A stretch of DNA of 62,000 nt, from positions 1,195,948 to 1,257,947 of the forward strand of contig MNCI01034664.1 in the NCBI GenBank assembly GCA_015680685.1, in the 5' to 3' direction. The notes beneath the pieces are model-generated. The model was not told the DNA's origin. It saw only the letters and a list, made by a program, of their open reading frames with translations, and did no database searches. Position 1 is the stretch's first letter, and each line of letters opens with the position of its first letter. This stretch comes from Gnetum montanum (lineage: Eukaryota > Streptophyta > Gnetopsida > Gnetales > Gnetaceae). Both the position numbers and the translations under genes were made by a program. This document shows, piece after piece, positions 50,691 to 60,988 of this stretch.

Positions 50691-50859
50691 GTTTGGCCCC
50701 CAAGCCTTTTTGTTTTGAGCGCACATGGCTAGGTAAGACATGGTTGAGGCCAATGGTCTAGGACATTTGGAAGGGATATTCGTGCACTTAGGAACCCAGA
50801 GAATTCCTAAAACAAGGATTGAAACTGCTAAAAAAAAGATACATGTTAGAGCATCAAAG

Positions 50860-52260
50860 GATAAATATAGTTTCGGAGCTTATAGGGCACAACTGCAGGC
50901 CAGCCTTGAGGATACAAATGAGGAGGAAAATAGGGCTGATTTGGTGGATGAGGAATGTGAATTGTTGGGGGGTTTGCAGGAATTGGCCTTGGAGGAGGGT
51001 TACTAGTGACAACTGGCTTGAATTAACTAGTTAAGAGAGGGAGGCCAAAACACACACTTTTTCTTTTCTTTGGTCAAAGGATGTGGGGAAGTGAAGAATA
51101 ATGTATAGGTTATGCTAGATGGGGAGGTGGGGGGAGGAGCCAAGCAGGTGGCCTAGTTGGCCGAGGTGGTGTAGACTTATTGGGTGAATATTTGGCAGTG
51201 TAAAGAAATGGAGCAGATTTCAATTCCTGTACGAAAAATTCTTGGTGATGTTGATAACCAAGCATTGCTGCAGCCTTTTATGAGACAAGATCTGGAAATG
51301 ACAAGGAAGTCCATGAGGGCTAACAAGGTGCCAGGGCTAGATGGATGGCCCATTGAATTCTTTCGGGACTTCATGGACATTATGGGGGAGAACTTGCTGG
51401 ATGCTTTCAATAGCATGTTGAGGTGGTAGCAGGTTTGTAGGGAAATAAACTGTTCATGGATTGTTCTCGTTTCAAAGGTGCCTAATCCCATCTCACTGAT
51501 GCATTTCAAGCCTATTGAGGTCTATAATACTCTTTTGATGCTATTTACTAAGATGATTGTCCAATGGCTTTAACCATTAATGTTGAAGTTGGTGGGTGAG
51601 AACCAAGAAGGGTTTATAAAAGGCTGTTTTCTGCAAGATCAGGTCATTTTGCTATAGGAGATACTGCATTTTCTTAGGTGGACCGGGTTCCCCGGAATGT
51701 GCATCAAGTTGGATATCACCAAGGCATACGACATTGTGAACTGGGAAGCTTTGAAGGAGATCATGCGATGTCAAGGTTTCATGCTTGAATTTGTTAATCT
51801 TTGCATTCATTTGCAAAGCTTGGGAAGATATTCCTTTGACATTGATGGTAGATTATGGGGGTCTAAGGCACCAAAAAGGGATCTACGACAAGGGGATCTG
51901 CTATCTTCAATGTTGTTCATCCTAGTGATGGACCTATGGCATCACTATTGTATTGTCGAGGGAATGGGAGGATTGGATGTTGCTGGAGTGCACTGCCTTG
52001 TTGAACACCATGTAGATGACACAATTCTCTTCTCAAGGGTGGTAGTTCCCCAAGCAACGGTGCCTAAGAGGGCCCTGGAGAGGATGGAGCAAGAAGTTGG
52101 TCTTGAAGTCAACAAAGCTAAGTCAACAATACATCTAATTAACACAACAATGTCGTTTAGAGGATGGATCTCATAGGTGCTGGGAATCTTGCTAGGGCTT
52201 ATTCACAATTCCTATTTAGGAATGCCAGTTTTTGAATGGCATCGTCAGAAAACATGGATG
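50860..52260 (+). pseudogene. LINE-5 ORF2 reverse transcriptase domain
   Basis: RANKVPGLDGWPIEFFRDFM (51320-51380), then GENQEGFIKGCFLQDQVILL. An open stretch 51697-52176 follows with MCIKLDITKAYDIVNWEALK, KRDLRQGDLLSSMLFILVMD, VEHHVDDTILFSR and GLEVNKAKSTIHLI. Motif A is intact (KLDITKAYD), but the YxDD tyrosine is histidine (HVDD, 52009-52020). LINE-2 has the opposite defect. Confidence 0.82.
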
Positions 52261-52794
52261 CTGCTGGTTTAGAAACTGTGGATGAAGACTGAACATTGGG
52301 CTAATAGGCTTCTATTCATGAAAGTGAAGATGTTAAACTCTACCATCCTCATGGTGGTGGCGACGTTCATTGTTTCCATGGTTGCACTATCTACAGGGGT
52401 GATCCAAAAGATTGACTAGCTTATATTATGATTCATCTGGTCCAGGGGTAAGGGTGGAGATAAACTCCATTTGGTGTGCTAGGAGACTATGGTGAGACCA
52501 AGAACTGTTGGGGGGATTAGGCTATTACCTTTCAGAGATGAGATTAAGTTGGGAATGTAGGACCTGGTGAATAGAGTGATAGGGTAGGAGGATGGGCAGG
52601 CACAATGGGTTAGATGATGTGGCAAAAATATTGAAGGTGGGAAGTGGACATCGGTGGGTCACAACTATGGTAGAACATCTGCAAGCACATTCATGAGATG
52701 CAAGAGAAAGGCCTTTTGGGCAAACCTCTTAAAGAATTGGTTAAGGCCATCCATCCATCAGTTGTTGGATGGACAGATATATGGAGAGGGCGAT

Positions 52795-53140
52795 TACTTG
52801 AGAACATAAAGGCCTTTGCGTGGTTGATTGCTCATAAGGTGTTGCTGGTGTGGTAGCTATTGACAAAACGATGGATAAATATTACTACCACTTTCCTGCT
52901 ATGTGCAGTAGACATTGAAATGTTGGACCATTTTGTTTATCGCTGCCCATATATGCAAGACACTTGGTGGGTAGCTGGGTTGATGCCATTGCTAAGACCA
53001 AGTGGTGATTCGAAAGAGTTGATGGTTTTGTGGGCAAGGTGGAAGTGCCACAATAATTTGATTTTTCATGGGCAATGGCTCCTGCTGTCGCCATCCATTG
53101 CCAAGGTGGGGCTGAACTTGGGGGTTGAAGTGTCATGAAG
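52795..53140 (+). pseudogene. LINE-5 ORF2 zinc-binding end (zf-RVT)
   Basis: Upstream KAFAWLIAHKVLL leads into TKRWINITTTFLLC, then EMLDHFVYRCPYMQDTWWVA and LWARWKCHNNLIFHGQW. The HX4C half is kept; the first Cys of the CX2C half is lost. Confidence 0.75.
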
Positions 53141-53207
53141 TATGGGATAGGTGTAGTTGTATGAACTTGTGGTCACTAAGTTCAAGGGGAACACCAAACT
53201 CTAGGGG

Positions 53208-54230
53208 ATGATTGAAAGGGCTAAATGGGCTGGGTTGCTACAACGAATTGAAGGAGAGCCGAGACTGGTGGATCAATCATTCTTTGCTAATTGGGAAGGA
53301 GACGAAACTCGATTTCATGGAAAGCGGATTCTCTTGACAGAGGTGGCATTAGCAGAGGTGATTGGGATGCTGGCAAAGGCGAAGATCGTGGTGTTGACAC
53401 TTCACAGCCAAAGGTATGCCAGAGACTTCTTTAGGGGCTCGATACCTAGGATTGCTAGTGGACACGTGCGAAGTCAATGTTGCCCTCGATTTGGCAGGTT
53501 GTGACGGTCTTGATTGATTGATTTTTGGTTCATTAGGCTGCCCACACAAGTTGCTGAGAGTTCATTTTGCCTTCATGCAATGCTTGAAGCATGGGATAAG
53601 GGTTAACATGCCGCTATTCTTTTTAAACTCATTAAGACACAAATGGCCATGTTGGCATCTCGGGTTGATACTAACCTTATGGTTTTTGAGGATGATTGAG
53701 GTTCTGCGGTAGTTGAGATTGGAGCTATCGTTGGTGTATTAGAGATGATGTGCATGGTATACTTTGAGTGCTTAGATGTTAGCTATAGAGGAAGACCTGT
53801 AGAAGGGTAAGGGGCTGGGTTTGGAGGAGGCCCTTGGATTTTCATGAGTGGTGTAGATGGAAGGGGAGGTGAGTGAGTTGGTTAATCTTGTGGAGATTGA
53901 GGAAATGGTCATTGAGCTAGTATGGTGGTTGCTGAGTGTGCATGGGTAGAGGAGAGGGTGATCTGGGAAGCCAGGTGGACGACATGGGAGGCAAATCTTC
54001 AATTAGCGGTAGATCTTGTAGAGTGCCAGAGGATGGAGTTGCAGTAGGAGGTGGAGTGGAACAGGAAGAGGCAAGAAGTGGCTACTTTGCAGGAGTTATG
54101 GGAAGAGTTGCAAATTCAGATATGGGCAGAATTGGCTATGTAAGACATGTAGTGGACTACAACAGTGAGGTTGCAAAGAATGTTGGATCGGGGAAGTGGG
54201 AGTTTTGGATGATAGATTAATCCAAGAGCC
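53208..54230 (+). pseudogene. LINE-5 coding extension: module A and coiled coil
   Basis: Module A, first half (open 53208-53504): DQSFFANWEGDETRFHGKRI, LLTEVALAEVIGMLAKAKIV and DFFRGSIPRIASGHVR. Second half after a frameshift (53545-53690): LLRVHFAFMQCLKHGIRVNM and PLFFLNSLRHKW. The coiled coil (about 53940-54180) reads VEERVIWEARWTTWEANLQL and RKRQEVATLQELWEELQIQ. Module B is not recognisable. The order is as in LINE-2 and LINE-4, although this copy is clearly divergent from them. Confidence 0.65.
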
Positions 54231-54759
54231 AATGGTGCAATGCTAGATTGTATGGTGCTTGGGGGAAGGGGATTTTTTGCTTGGCTGAGTTTGATCTTGA
54301 TTGTTTATAATAGGGAATGATGTAGAGGTAGTTGTTTTGTGTGTCGAGCCCTAGGAATTACAGGGGTGTTTGAGGGGTGGTTCAGCTGGTTTCAGGCTAG
54401 GGTGGGAGGTTGTGTCGCGTTTTGGGGGGTGGNCGGGGATGATGATCTTGCCTGTACATAGCTTTATTTTTTTTTGAGTTAATAAATTCTGAACTCTACT
54501 CAAAAAGAAAAAAGAAGAGCAATAGAGGTAGCAAGAAATTCAATTCTCAAGAAGAATACAGTCTACCTACATTCTTCCTACTTTCTAGTGGTTGTTTCCC
54601 TTCACATTGAGGGGGTTTTCCACATAAATTTGTCTCTCATTTTATGTTTGTTTACTATCAACAATTGCATGGGTGAATTTATTTTGCAGTTCTAGGTTTT
54701 CAGCACACGAAGTAGTATTAGAGCAAGGGTTCCTGTAGATTTTTAGCAGTGCATTGAAG

Positions 54760-55249
54760 ATGGTGAACAAAGTAGAGATTTAGAAGCTGATGGGTTCCAA
54801 TTGGTAGATTTGGAAAATACTAATGATGGATATTCTATATTAGAATGAATGTGATGCTGCCATCATAGAGGGAGCAACAACGAAGCCTTAGAACATATCC
54901 CGAGAAGAGTGGGATAAGTTGGATCGCAAGGCTATCTTTGGTCAGACCTTACTTGTCCGATGAAATTTTGTACACAATTGCTAAGGAAAGTACAATAGAA
55001 GGCTTGTGTAAAAAGTTAATCAAGCTGTACAAATAACCATTAGGAGTAAACAAAGTTTATCAAAGGAGAAGATTTTTCAAGTTGAAGATGAAGGCTAATA
55101 GTATAGTGACTTAGCACTTCTCTATATTTAACAATTGTTTTACATAATTGAAAGCAACGAAGTTAAATCATTCTTGTTGGTCTCCTCTCTTCTAGATAGT
55201 TGGGATGACCATACAATCAACATCAATTGGAGGTGAGGCTTTAAATATT
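54760..55249 (+). pseudogene. Copia-2 gag, first part
   Basis: In broken frames: MVNKVEI, ECDAAIIEGATTKP, EEWDKLDRKAIFGQTLLVR and VSSLLDSWDDHTININ, the pattern of Tnt1-type Copia gag (UBN2). Many stops. Confidence 0.65.
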
Positions 55250-56140
55250 TTTTTTTTTTGGAAAAAATGTCGAGTTATATTAATTCAAGAAAAAGGCTAT
55301 ACAATTGGACAACATGGGTTAGCGACCCCATGCCCCAGAACAAAACAAGATGTTTAGATCAAAATCCTGTTGCCATCGTGTCCCTTGCTAGTGACCTAGG
55401 CTAGAAACCACAACTTGCTTCCAAAAACCCCGTGCCGCCTAGCCTGATTAGAGCCATAGCTCAACCCGAATTGGAACAAAAACAAGTGGCACTCATCCCA
55501 CAGGGGTGTCCAACCCCACCCTAGCCACACAACCATTAAGTATACGTGTCTAGGCTTAATTCGCCAGCCCCCACAGTCTTGTCCGGCTTGGGTGTTGATG
55601 CCTTACTCTCTGATTCGGTAGAAGTTGTGGACAGCCTCATATCACCTGCAGGCTGCGTGTCCGTTATACTTGGACCAAGCACCAACCTTTGGTTGTTCTC
55701 TTCAATGAGTTGCGCTAGGCTCATCTAATGTTCAGTAAGCACTGCTTCCATCCATATCAAATTCAGAAGTCGTTAAGAAATTGCCTTCTTTTGGATCTCG
55801 TTTCAGAGATTCTCCCATTACAACTGCTGTTGCTCCTGTTCCTACAAGAGTGTTGATGAGTGGCGAGGTACCCCTACACTCAACCATACGAAACGAGCAT
55901 AGCACGCGCGATCCGGTTGAACTCTGCAGACTAAATGCCTAAACGCCCCATGGAACACTTGGGGTTAATCATTCGTTGTCTTCCTAGACTTACTTGTTGT
56001 TGTCATGGTGTATGGTTAAGTAAGTCCGAGGTATATGATTTTTATAGCTTTTCTGTTTTTCTCCTATGCTAAAGGGTGAAGGGTTGAGAAAGCTAACTAA
56101 CTCTAACTAAGGACCTAAGTCTAAATTAACTAGCGTCAGC

Positions 56141-56597
56141 NNNNNNNNNNNNNNNNNNNNNNNNNNNNNNNNNNNNNNNNNNNNNNNNNNNNNNNNNNNN
56201 NNNNNNNNNNNNNNNNNNNNNNNNNNNNNNNNNNNNNNNNNNNNNNNNNNNNNNNNNNNNNNNNNNNNNNNNNNNNNNNNNNNNNNNNNNNNNNNNNNNN
56301 NNNNNNNNNNNNNNNNNNNNNNNNNNNNNNNNNNNNNNNNNNNNNNNNNNNNNNNNNNNNNNNNNNNNNNNNNNNNNNNNNNNNNNNNNNNNNNNNNNNN
56401 NNNNNNNNNNNNNNNNNNNNNNNNNNNNNNNNNNNNNNNNNNNNNNNNNNNNNNNNNNNNNNNNNNNNNNNNNNNNNNNNNNNNNNNNNNNNNNNNNNNN
56501 NNNNNNNNNNNNNNNNNNNNNNNNNNNNNNNNNNNNNNNNNNNNNNNNNNNNNNNNNNNNNNNNNNNNNNNNNNNNNNNNNNNNNNNNNNNNNNNNN
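56141..56597. other. Assembly gap (457 N)
   Basis: N run inside the LTR-like insertion. The 168-codon ORF reported across it is an artefact. Confidence 0.97.
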
Positions 56598-56703
56598 ACC
56601 CTGAACTATGCAACTGTGGCTACCAAACGCTAATCGTTACTGGGATCACCACACGTAACGCACGTGCTCGAAGTGGTCGTACTGAGGCACCTAACTAGCC
56701 TAA

Positions 56704-56877
56704 GCGTGATAAGCAGCCGATTCCTTGACTAGCCGTACACATCCGTAGATGCTCGTAATCAAGTCGTACTCATCCCGCGTTCTAGGAGACAAGGGTGAGA
56801 GAATCTAATCGCGATGAGTAGCCGATTCCTTGGTTAGCCGTACACATTCGTTAATGCTCGTAACAAGTCGTACTCAT
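56704..56877. repeat. Two ~68-bp direct repeats, 107 bp apart
   Basis: Units 56704-56773 and 56811-56877 share AGCCGATTCCTTG, TAGCCGTACACAT, ATGCTCGTAA and CAAGTCGTACTCAT. They lie next to the gap, and tandem structure may be why the gap exists. Confidence 0.8.
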
Positions 56878-57140
56878 GTCATGCTAATGCATGTAATAAA
56901 TAACAGGTAGGAAATAACAAATAATAAACCTATTCCATGTACTGCAAGGTTTATCCACAAAGCGCGTCTTTATTGCTGTAGACAACTTGCGTTCAGGTAC
57001 AAAGCTGCTCGAATAAAGAGCCGTTCACTTGGGGACTCCTACTGCGGGCACATGGAAAATATTCTATCTTTGGAGTGATCAAACTGCCAGAGTTTCCCTA
57101 CTTCTAGCCTAGGATGGGAAATGAAGGGAGTGCCACCTCT

Positions 57141-57148
57141 TATTTATA
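57141..57148 (-). promoter_or_regulatory. TATA box of the LTR-like insertion
   Basis: TATAAATA on the minus strand, in the context CTATAAATAAGAGG, followed by about 250 bp of leader-like sequence. Confidence 0.5.
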
Positions 57149-57163
57149 GATTTGGGGGCGGAC

Positions 57164-57220
57164 CGCGATATCGCGTACGCGATATCACATGGGATGCGAT
57201 ATCGCGACGACCGCGATATC
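57164..57220. promoter_or_regulatory. Cluster of four GATATC palindromes upstream of the TATA box
   Basis: GATATC at 57167, 57181, 57198 and 57215. Two are in longer palindromes (CGCGATATCGCG at 57164-57175 and GCGATATCGC at 57196-57205) and the others in half-conserved copies. The roughly 15-bp spacing and the place just upstream of a TATA box suggest protein-binding sites, which is inference. Confidence 0.5.
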
Positions 57221-57924
57221 ATGTCTCATCAAAGTGCCTACTTGGTGGCAAGACGACACTCCTCCAAGTGTGTTTGACCATCCTCTGTTTGCGTAGGCTC
57301 CCACTCCTTGTTGTTTGAAAGGCTTGGCTGCTCAACCCTGTTTGAGGCAGTCCCACAGTTTTCAATCTGTGGTGTCCTGGGACCTTGTCTAGGGCCCCAC
57401 CTATGTTGACAAACAAGCGTTGGTGCTAGTGGCGCGAGTGGCACACCCACGCGCCATAGAGCAAGGATTACCCCTGGGTGTCATCCAAGCCACCGCCACC
57501 GAAGGGACTCCCATAAAAATTGTGGTAAATTAATGTGGGTTCCATGGCGTCTTTGCTTCAAGAATGTGAAATGGATGCCCAAAAGTTTATGCAGGTATTC
57601 TGTCTACACGAAATATCTTTCAACTAGACCTGTCGCCTCCCTCCAGATGTCTTGTAACCTGGATTTCCTGATATGTCCACTGGCTGTCTTGGGAATTGGC
57701 CCTTGGAAAAATTCTGCTATGTGTGTTTGCATCCAAGCAACCGGCGCCATAGCTTCCCCCTCTGCATTCATCCCCAATGCAACAGCCAATGCTGGTACCG
57801 ACACCTCAACCTTCCTACCCTGGTATTGCATTTTGGTCCCTTCTCAGTTGTCATAGAATTGCTGTGTGGGTAGGTTTGGCTCTCCTTGCAAGCATTTTAA
57901 CATGTCTGTGAGGCTTTAAATATT

Positions 57925-58976
57925 GAAAGTGGAGGAAGATCACAATAGTGAGCAGCTTGAGGTAGAGATGATGCCAGAAGCAAGAGTATGCCATGTTGAT
58001 GAAGCAAAGAAAGAGGTTCTTTGTATTGTTACAAGCCTGATCTTTTAAGAAGAAACTATCATGTTCTAAAGGAGAAAAGAAGCCAAGAAAAGGAGGCTAC
58101 TTACCAAGAATTATTAGGTAACCAAAGTAATGGTGAAGTTGGTGTAACTTTGATAATACTCTATGTAGAATTGAGTTTCATCAATATGATGAATGGATAA
58201 TGGATTTTGGAGCATTATTTCATGTATGTCCATATAAGGAATATTTTAGGACATTTACAGAAGTTGAAGATGCTCATGTTCGGTTGGGTAATGAACATGA
58301 ATGCTTGATCAAAGGTATTTAGGATGTGTTGTTCAAGTAGGAAGATGGAAGGCAATGAACTCTTTGAAATGTTAGATATGCACTTGATTCAAAAAGAAAT
58401 ATGATTTGAATAGGATAGTTTGATGTAGCTGGTTTTAAAACGATTTTGGGAGAGGGCTATTGAAAGATCACAAAAGGAATCATGACTCTCGTAAGAGGAG
58501 AGAAAAGGAGCTCTTTATCTGTACTAAAGGAACTTCAGCAAATGGGCATAGAATGGCAACAGAGGATCATAATGAAGAGCTTTAGCTATGGCATTGCATG
58601 ATGGGACACTTGAATGAAAAAAAATATTGCAATTTGAAAACCTTACTCCTAACTTTTCTTTAGTTACACTTCTATTTTGTGAACATTGTATTATTGGCAA
58701 AAGTCATAGAGTTTCCTTAAAAGAGATGAATCCCATAGGAAGAATAGTTGCTTAATTAATCCATTCTAATGTTGTTGCTGCTATAAATCCTATGTCATTT
58801 AATGGTGAGTGTTACTTTATAAGCTTTATTGATGATTATTCTTGAAAATGTTGGTTGTATGCTAGGAAAAGCAAAGATCAGACTATTGATATATTTATAT
58901 TGTTTAAAGCTAGGGTTAAAAATGATTATATAGTGTTTGCACATTGATCATGGAGGAGAATTGAACTTCTTTCTAT
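57925..58976 (+). pseudogene. Copia-2 gag end, protease and integrase start
   Basis: A decayed zinc-knuckle region (about 58015-58060) precedes protease WIMDFGALFHVCPYKEY-like sequence (about 58196-58250; usual W.DSGAS.H) and VRLGNEHECLIKGI. Then LWHCMMGHLNEK (GAG_pre-integrs, usual LWHxRLGHLNxKG), GECYFISFIDDYS (integrase) and, at 58945-58965, DHGGELNF (usual TDxGGEF). Similarity stops there. Confidence 0.72.
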
Positions 58977-59448
58977 TGTGGGAGAGATGGGAGATGGCAA
59001 AGGGAGGAGCGGAGCAAGGTTTGGTGGTGCGGAGGGGAGATGGGTCTAGGGTTGTTGGGGCAGGGATGGCAGTGTTGTGGGGTCCGATGCTGTATAGGTG
59101 GTTGATCAGGATGGAGAAGGTGTTGCTGGGTCCGGTGTTGCAGGAAGTGATTAGGCAAGAGCATGAGTAGTAGTGATGCGATTTCTTGGCTTGCTGCTTG
59201 TGCTATAGAAGGGTTAGGGACTACAACTTTGGGCGGGGTGTGCATGGGGCTTGGAGACAAGGGCACCTACATTGGTGTGGGTAAGCATGGTATTCTGGGC
59301 ATTGGCCCGAAACTAGTGGCTCTGGATGGTCATAGTGGGTAGCTTGTAGTTGAGTGGAAGCTAGGTATGGGGGGAGTTGACGAAGTTTATTGCCTGGGGA
59401 GTAGGTTGAGGCTTAAGGTGCATGCTCTTGTGCCTAAGGGGGTCAACA

Positions 59449-60030
59449 CAATGAGGTGCAGCCTCATTGGGCAATTTGACTTAGTAGGTGCTAGGCTAAG
59501 TTCAGAGACAATACGATGTTGGGCTTCCTTGAACTAGTCGATTGTAGGGTTGGAGATTCACTTGCTCTTAAGGGATTTGTTCCTATTTGTATTCTTGGAT
59601 CTATCTGCTAGGGGCCATATTTTACTGGGAGGATTGTGGTTCTTTGGAGCTAGAGGATTGGGCCTGACACAGTGGAGGCCAAGCAGTCATCGCATGGCAG
59701 ATCTATTTTCACGGGCTCTACTCTGGATCAAAGTTTTGGGTGTGCAATGGCAGTTCTGGGGCTCAGACTTCTTGCATACCCTTACGGGGTTCCTTGGTGA
59801 ATTCATCTATTTTTACAAGTTCACCACAACAATGGAAAGGATGGGATTTGTTCTCTTTTGCATTTGGCAATCCCTTTCCTTGGAGGCTTTGTGAAGGAAA
59901 TTACACTTGAGTTGCCAAATGGGAAGGAAACTCTGGGAGTGGAGTATGAGAATTTCAACATGTAGCCTCCCACGTAGGGTTTAGGGTTAGAGGTTTCAAA
60001 GAAGGATTGAGCTCTGGCTAGGTGGGTGGA
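59449..60030 (+). pseudogene. LINE-7 ORF1 (DUF4283-like)
   Basis: Reads MRCSLIGQFDLVGARLSSET, then an open stretch 59550-59894 with DLFLFVFLDLSARGHILLGG, LWFFGARGLGLTQWRPSSHR, MADLFSRALLWIKVLGVQW, FLHTLTGFLGEFI and ERMGFVLFCIWQSLSLEAL. A zinc knuckle was not found after it. It is the best preserved DUF4283 domain of the window. Confidence 0.78.
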
Positions 60031-60534
60031 CAAAGATGGTTGGACAATTGTTAAGAAAAAGGGATGAACCGGTGGGGTTTCAGGGGTGTTGGCACCCTAG
60101 GGCCATCCTGTACTTGTCCTTGACACCTCACCTCCTCCCTTTTCTTCCCGCATCTCACCTTGGCCATCTTTCACTCCTTGGGAGGGGGGAGTGTCCCCCA
60201 GCAAAGAGGGGGCTTTATAGAACAAAATTTCTCCACTGGGTGGCTTGGAGATTGTCGAGGACATGCCTCCAACTAGTATGGTGGCATCACCTTTTTGCAT
60301 TCCACCTTTGAGTGACTGGATCCTTGTAGAGCAGGGGTCCTCTAAATCACCATTGGAGCTTGTTCTCCAGTCATAGTGACTAGGGGAGGCTAGTTTTAAG
60401 GTGGTGGCTGAGTCCAAGAAAATAGGACACCCAACTGTTTTGGAATTCAGATTGAAGAAGACTCAAAAGGAGATTGATTTAGGGACCTAGACTACCCTAA
60501 AAGGGTTATACAAGAAAATGTCCATTGGTAAACC

Positions 60535-60985
60535 ATGAATATTCTTTCTTGGAATTGTAGAGGACATGGTACCCCCTTATAAAAGATGTACCTTGAGAGA
60601 GTTAGTTAAAATGGTGAATGCAGATATTGTGTGCCTGTAGGAGACCAAATTAGCTGTAGCACAGAGGTAGGTTCTGGAATGGTCAGGATGGCATACAGTG
60701 TTTGTGGAATCGATAGGGAAGGCTGGTGGATTGGCTACCATCTCCCATGTTGCCATACAAATGTTGGACTCTTCAAGATGGAGCATCATAATTTTTTTGT
60801 CCACACAGGGCATGTGGATAACAAATTTCTATGGGCCATAGGACCTGGAGGGACACATGGTTGAGCTCCATAGAATTGCTAAGAAGATCCTGGACTGATT
60901 AGCTTGGTTAATTATTGGGGATTTTAATCAGATGTTGTTCCCCTAGAAGAAGACTGGAGGAAATATTATTCAACAAGGTTTTCTT
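60535..60985 (+). pseudogene. LINE-7 ORF2 endonuclease, N-terminal half
   Basis: The ATG at 60535 opens MNILSWNCRGHGTP. The catalytic stretch AWLIIGDFNQMLFP lies at about 60900-60942. The second half with the SDH motif is missing, cut at the junction near 60988. Confidence 0.75.
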
Positions 60986-60988
60986 GCC

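Larger units (their letters stand above)
48656..54514 (+). mobile_element. Near full-length L1-type LINE (LINE-5), 5.9 kb
   Basis: A G-rich 5' leader, ORF1, ORF2 and the coding extension follow in order on the plus strand. It ends in an A-rich tail (about 54502-54514) after AATAAATTCTGAACTCTACTC. Target duplication is unclear (at most GGAAGAG / AGAAGAG). It lies inside the last MON2 intron and probably inside the LTR of Copia-2. It is dead through stops and mutated catalytic residues. Confidence 0.82.
55853..57232 (-). mobile_element. LTR-like insertion inside LINE-6 (solo LTR or gapped element)
   Basis: The ends are TTGATGAG (55853-55860) and its inverse CTCATCAA (57225-57232). AGTG flanks both sides (55849-55852 and 57233-57236). 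Removing it rejoins LINE-6. On the minus strand a TATA box (TATAAATA, 57148-57141) lies about 80 bp from the right end, downstream of a cluster of GATATC palindromes. After it come AATAAA-like signals and leader-like DNA. This reads like the U3-R-U5 of an LTR. A 457-base N gap inside prevents a decision between solo LTR and longer element. A 4-bp duplication is slightly unusual for LTR elements. Confidence 0.55.
55233..57924 (-). mobile_element. 5'-truncated L1-type LINE (LINE-6) with perfect 17-bp target duplication
   Basis: GTGAGGCTTTAAATATT occurs at 55233-55249 and 57908-57924, identical at all 17 bases. The element is 55250-57907 on the minus strand with an A tail (plus-strand T 55250-55259). 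It starts inside module A (57900-57480: LKCLQGEPNLPTQQFYDN, ALAVALGMNAEGEAM, EFFQGPIPKTASGHIRKS, EATGLVERYFV, LLGIHFTFLKQRRHGTHINL). It is interrupted by a 1.38 kb insert. It then continues with a Gln/Glu-rich coiled-coil-like part (55850-55700), an open 62-codon stretch (55724-55536) and a 3' untranslated end. It sits in Copia-2 gag. Confidence 0.85.
54515..58976 (+). mobile_element. Copia element split by LINE-6 and cut by LINE-7 (Copia-2)
   Basis: A primer-binding-site-like TAGTATTAGAGC lies at 54713-54724. Gag follows from 54760, is interrupted at 55249, resumes at 57925, and protease and integrase pieces run to about 58970. The sequence upstream of the primer site is probably the 3' part of the 5' LTR. 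Reverse transcriptase, RNase H and the 3' LTR are absent, because LINE-7 begins within the integrase. Confidence 0.75.
58977..60988 (+). mobile_element. L1-type LINE 5' half (LINE-7)
   Basis: Starts abruptly after the Copia-2 integrase with a G-rich leader like that of LINE-5, then ORF1 and the first half of the endonuclease. It ends at about 60988, where sequence on the opposite strand begins. No tail and no target duplication are visible on this side. Confidence 0.75.

Noticed and set aside
56107-56613. 168-codon minus-strand ORF
   Set aside because: Spans the 457-N gap; no real codons support it.
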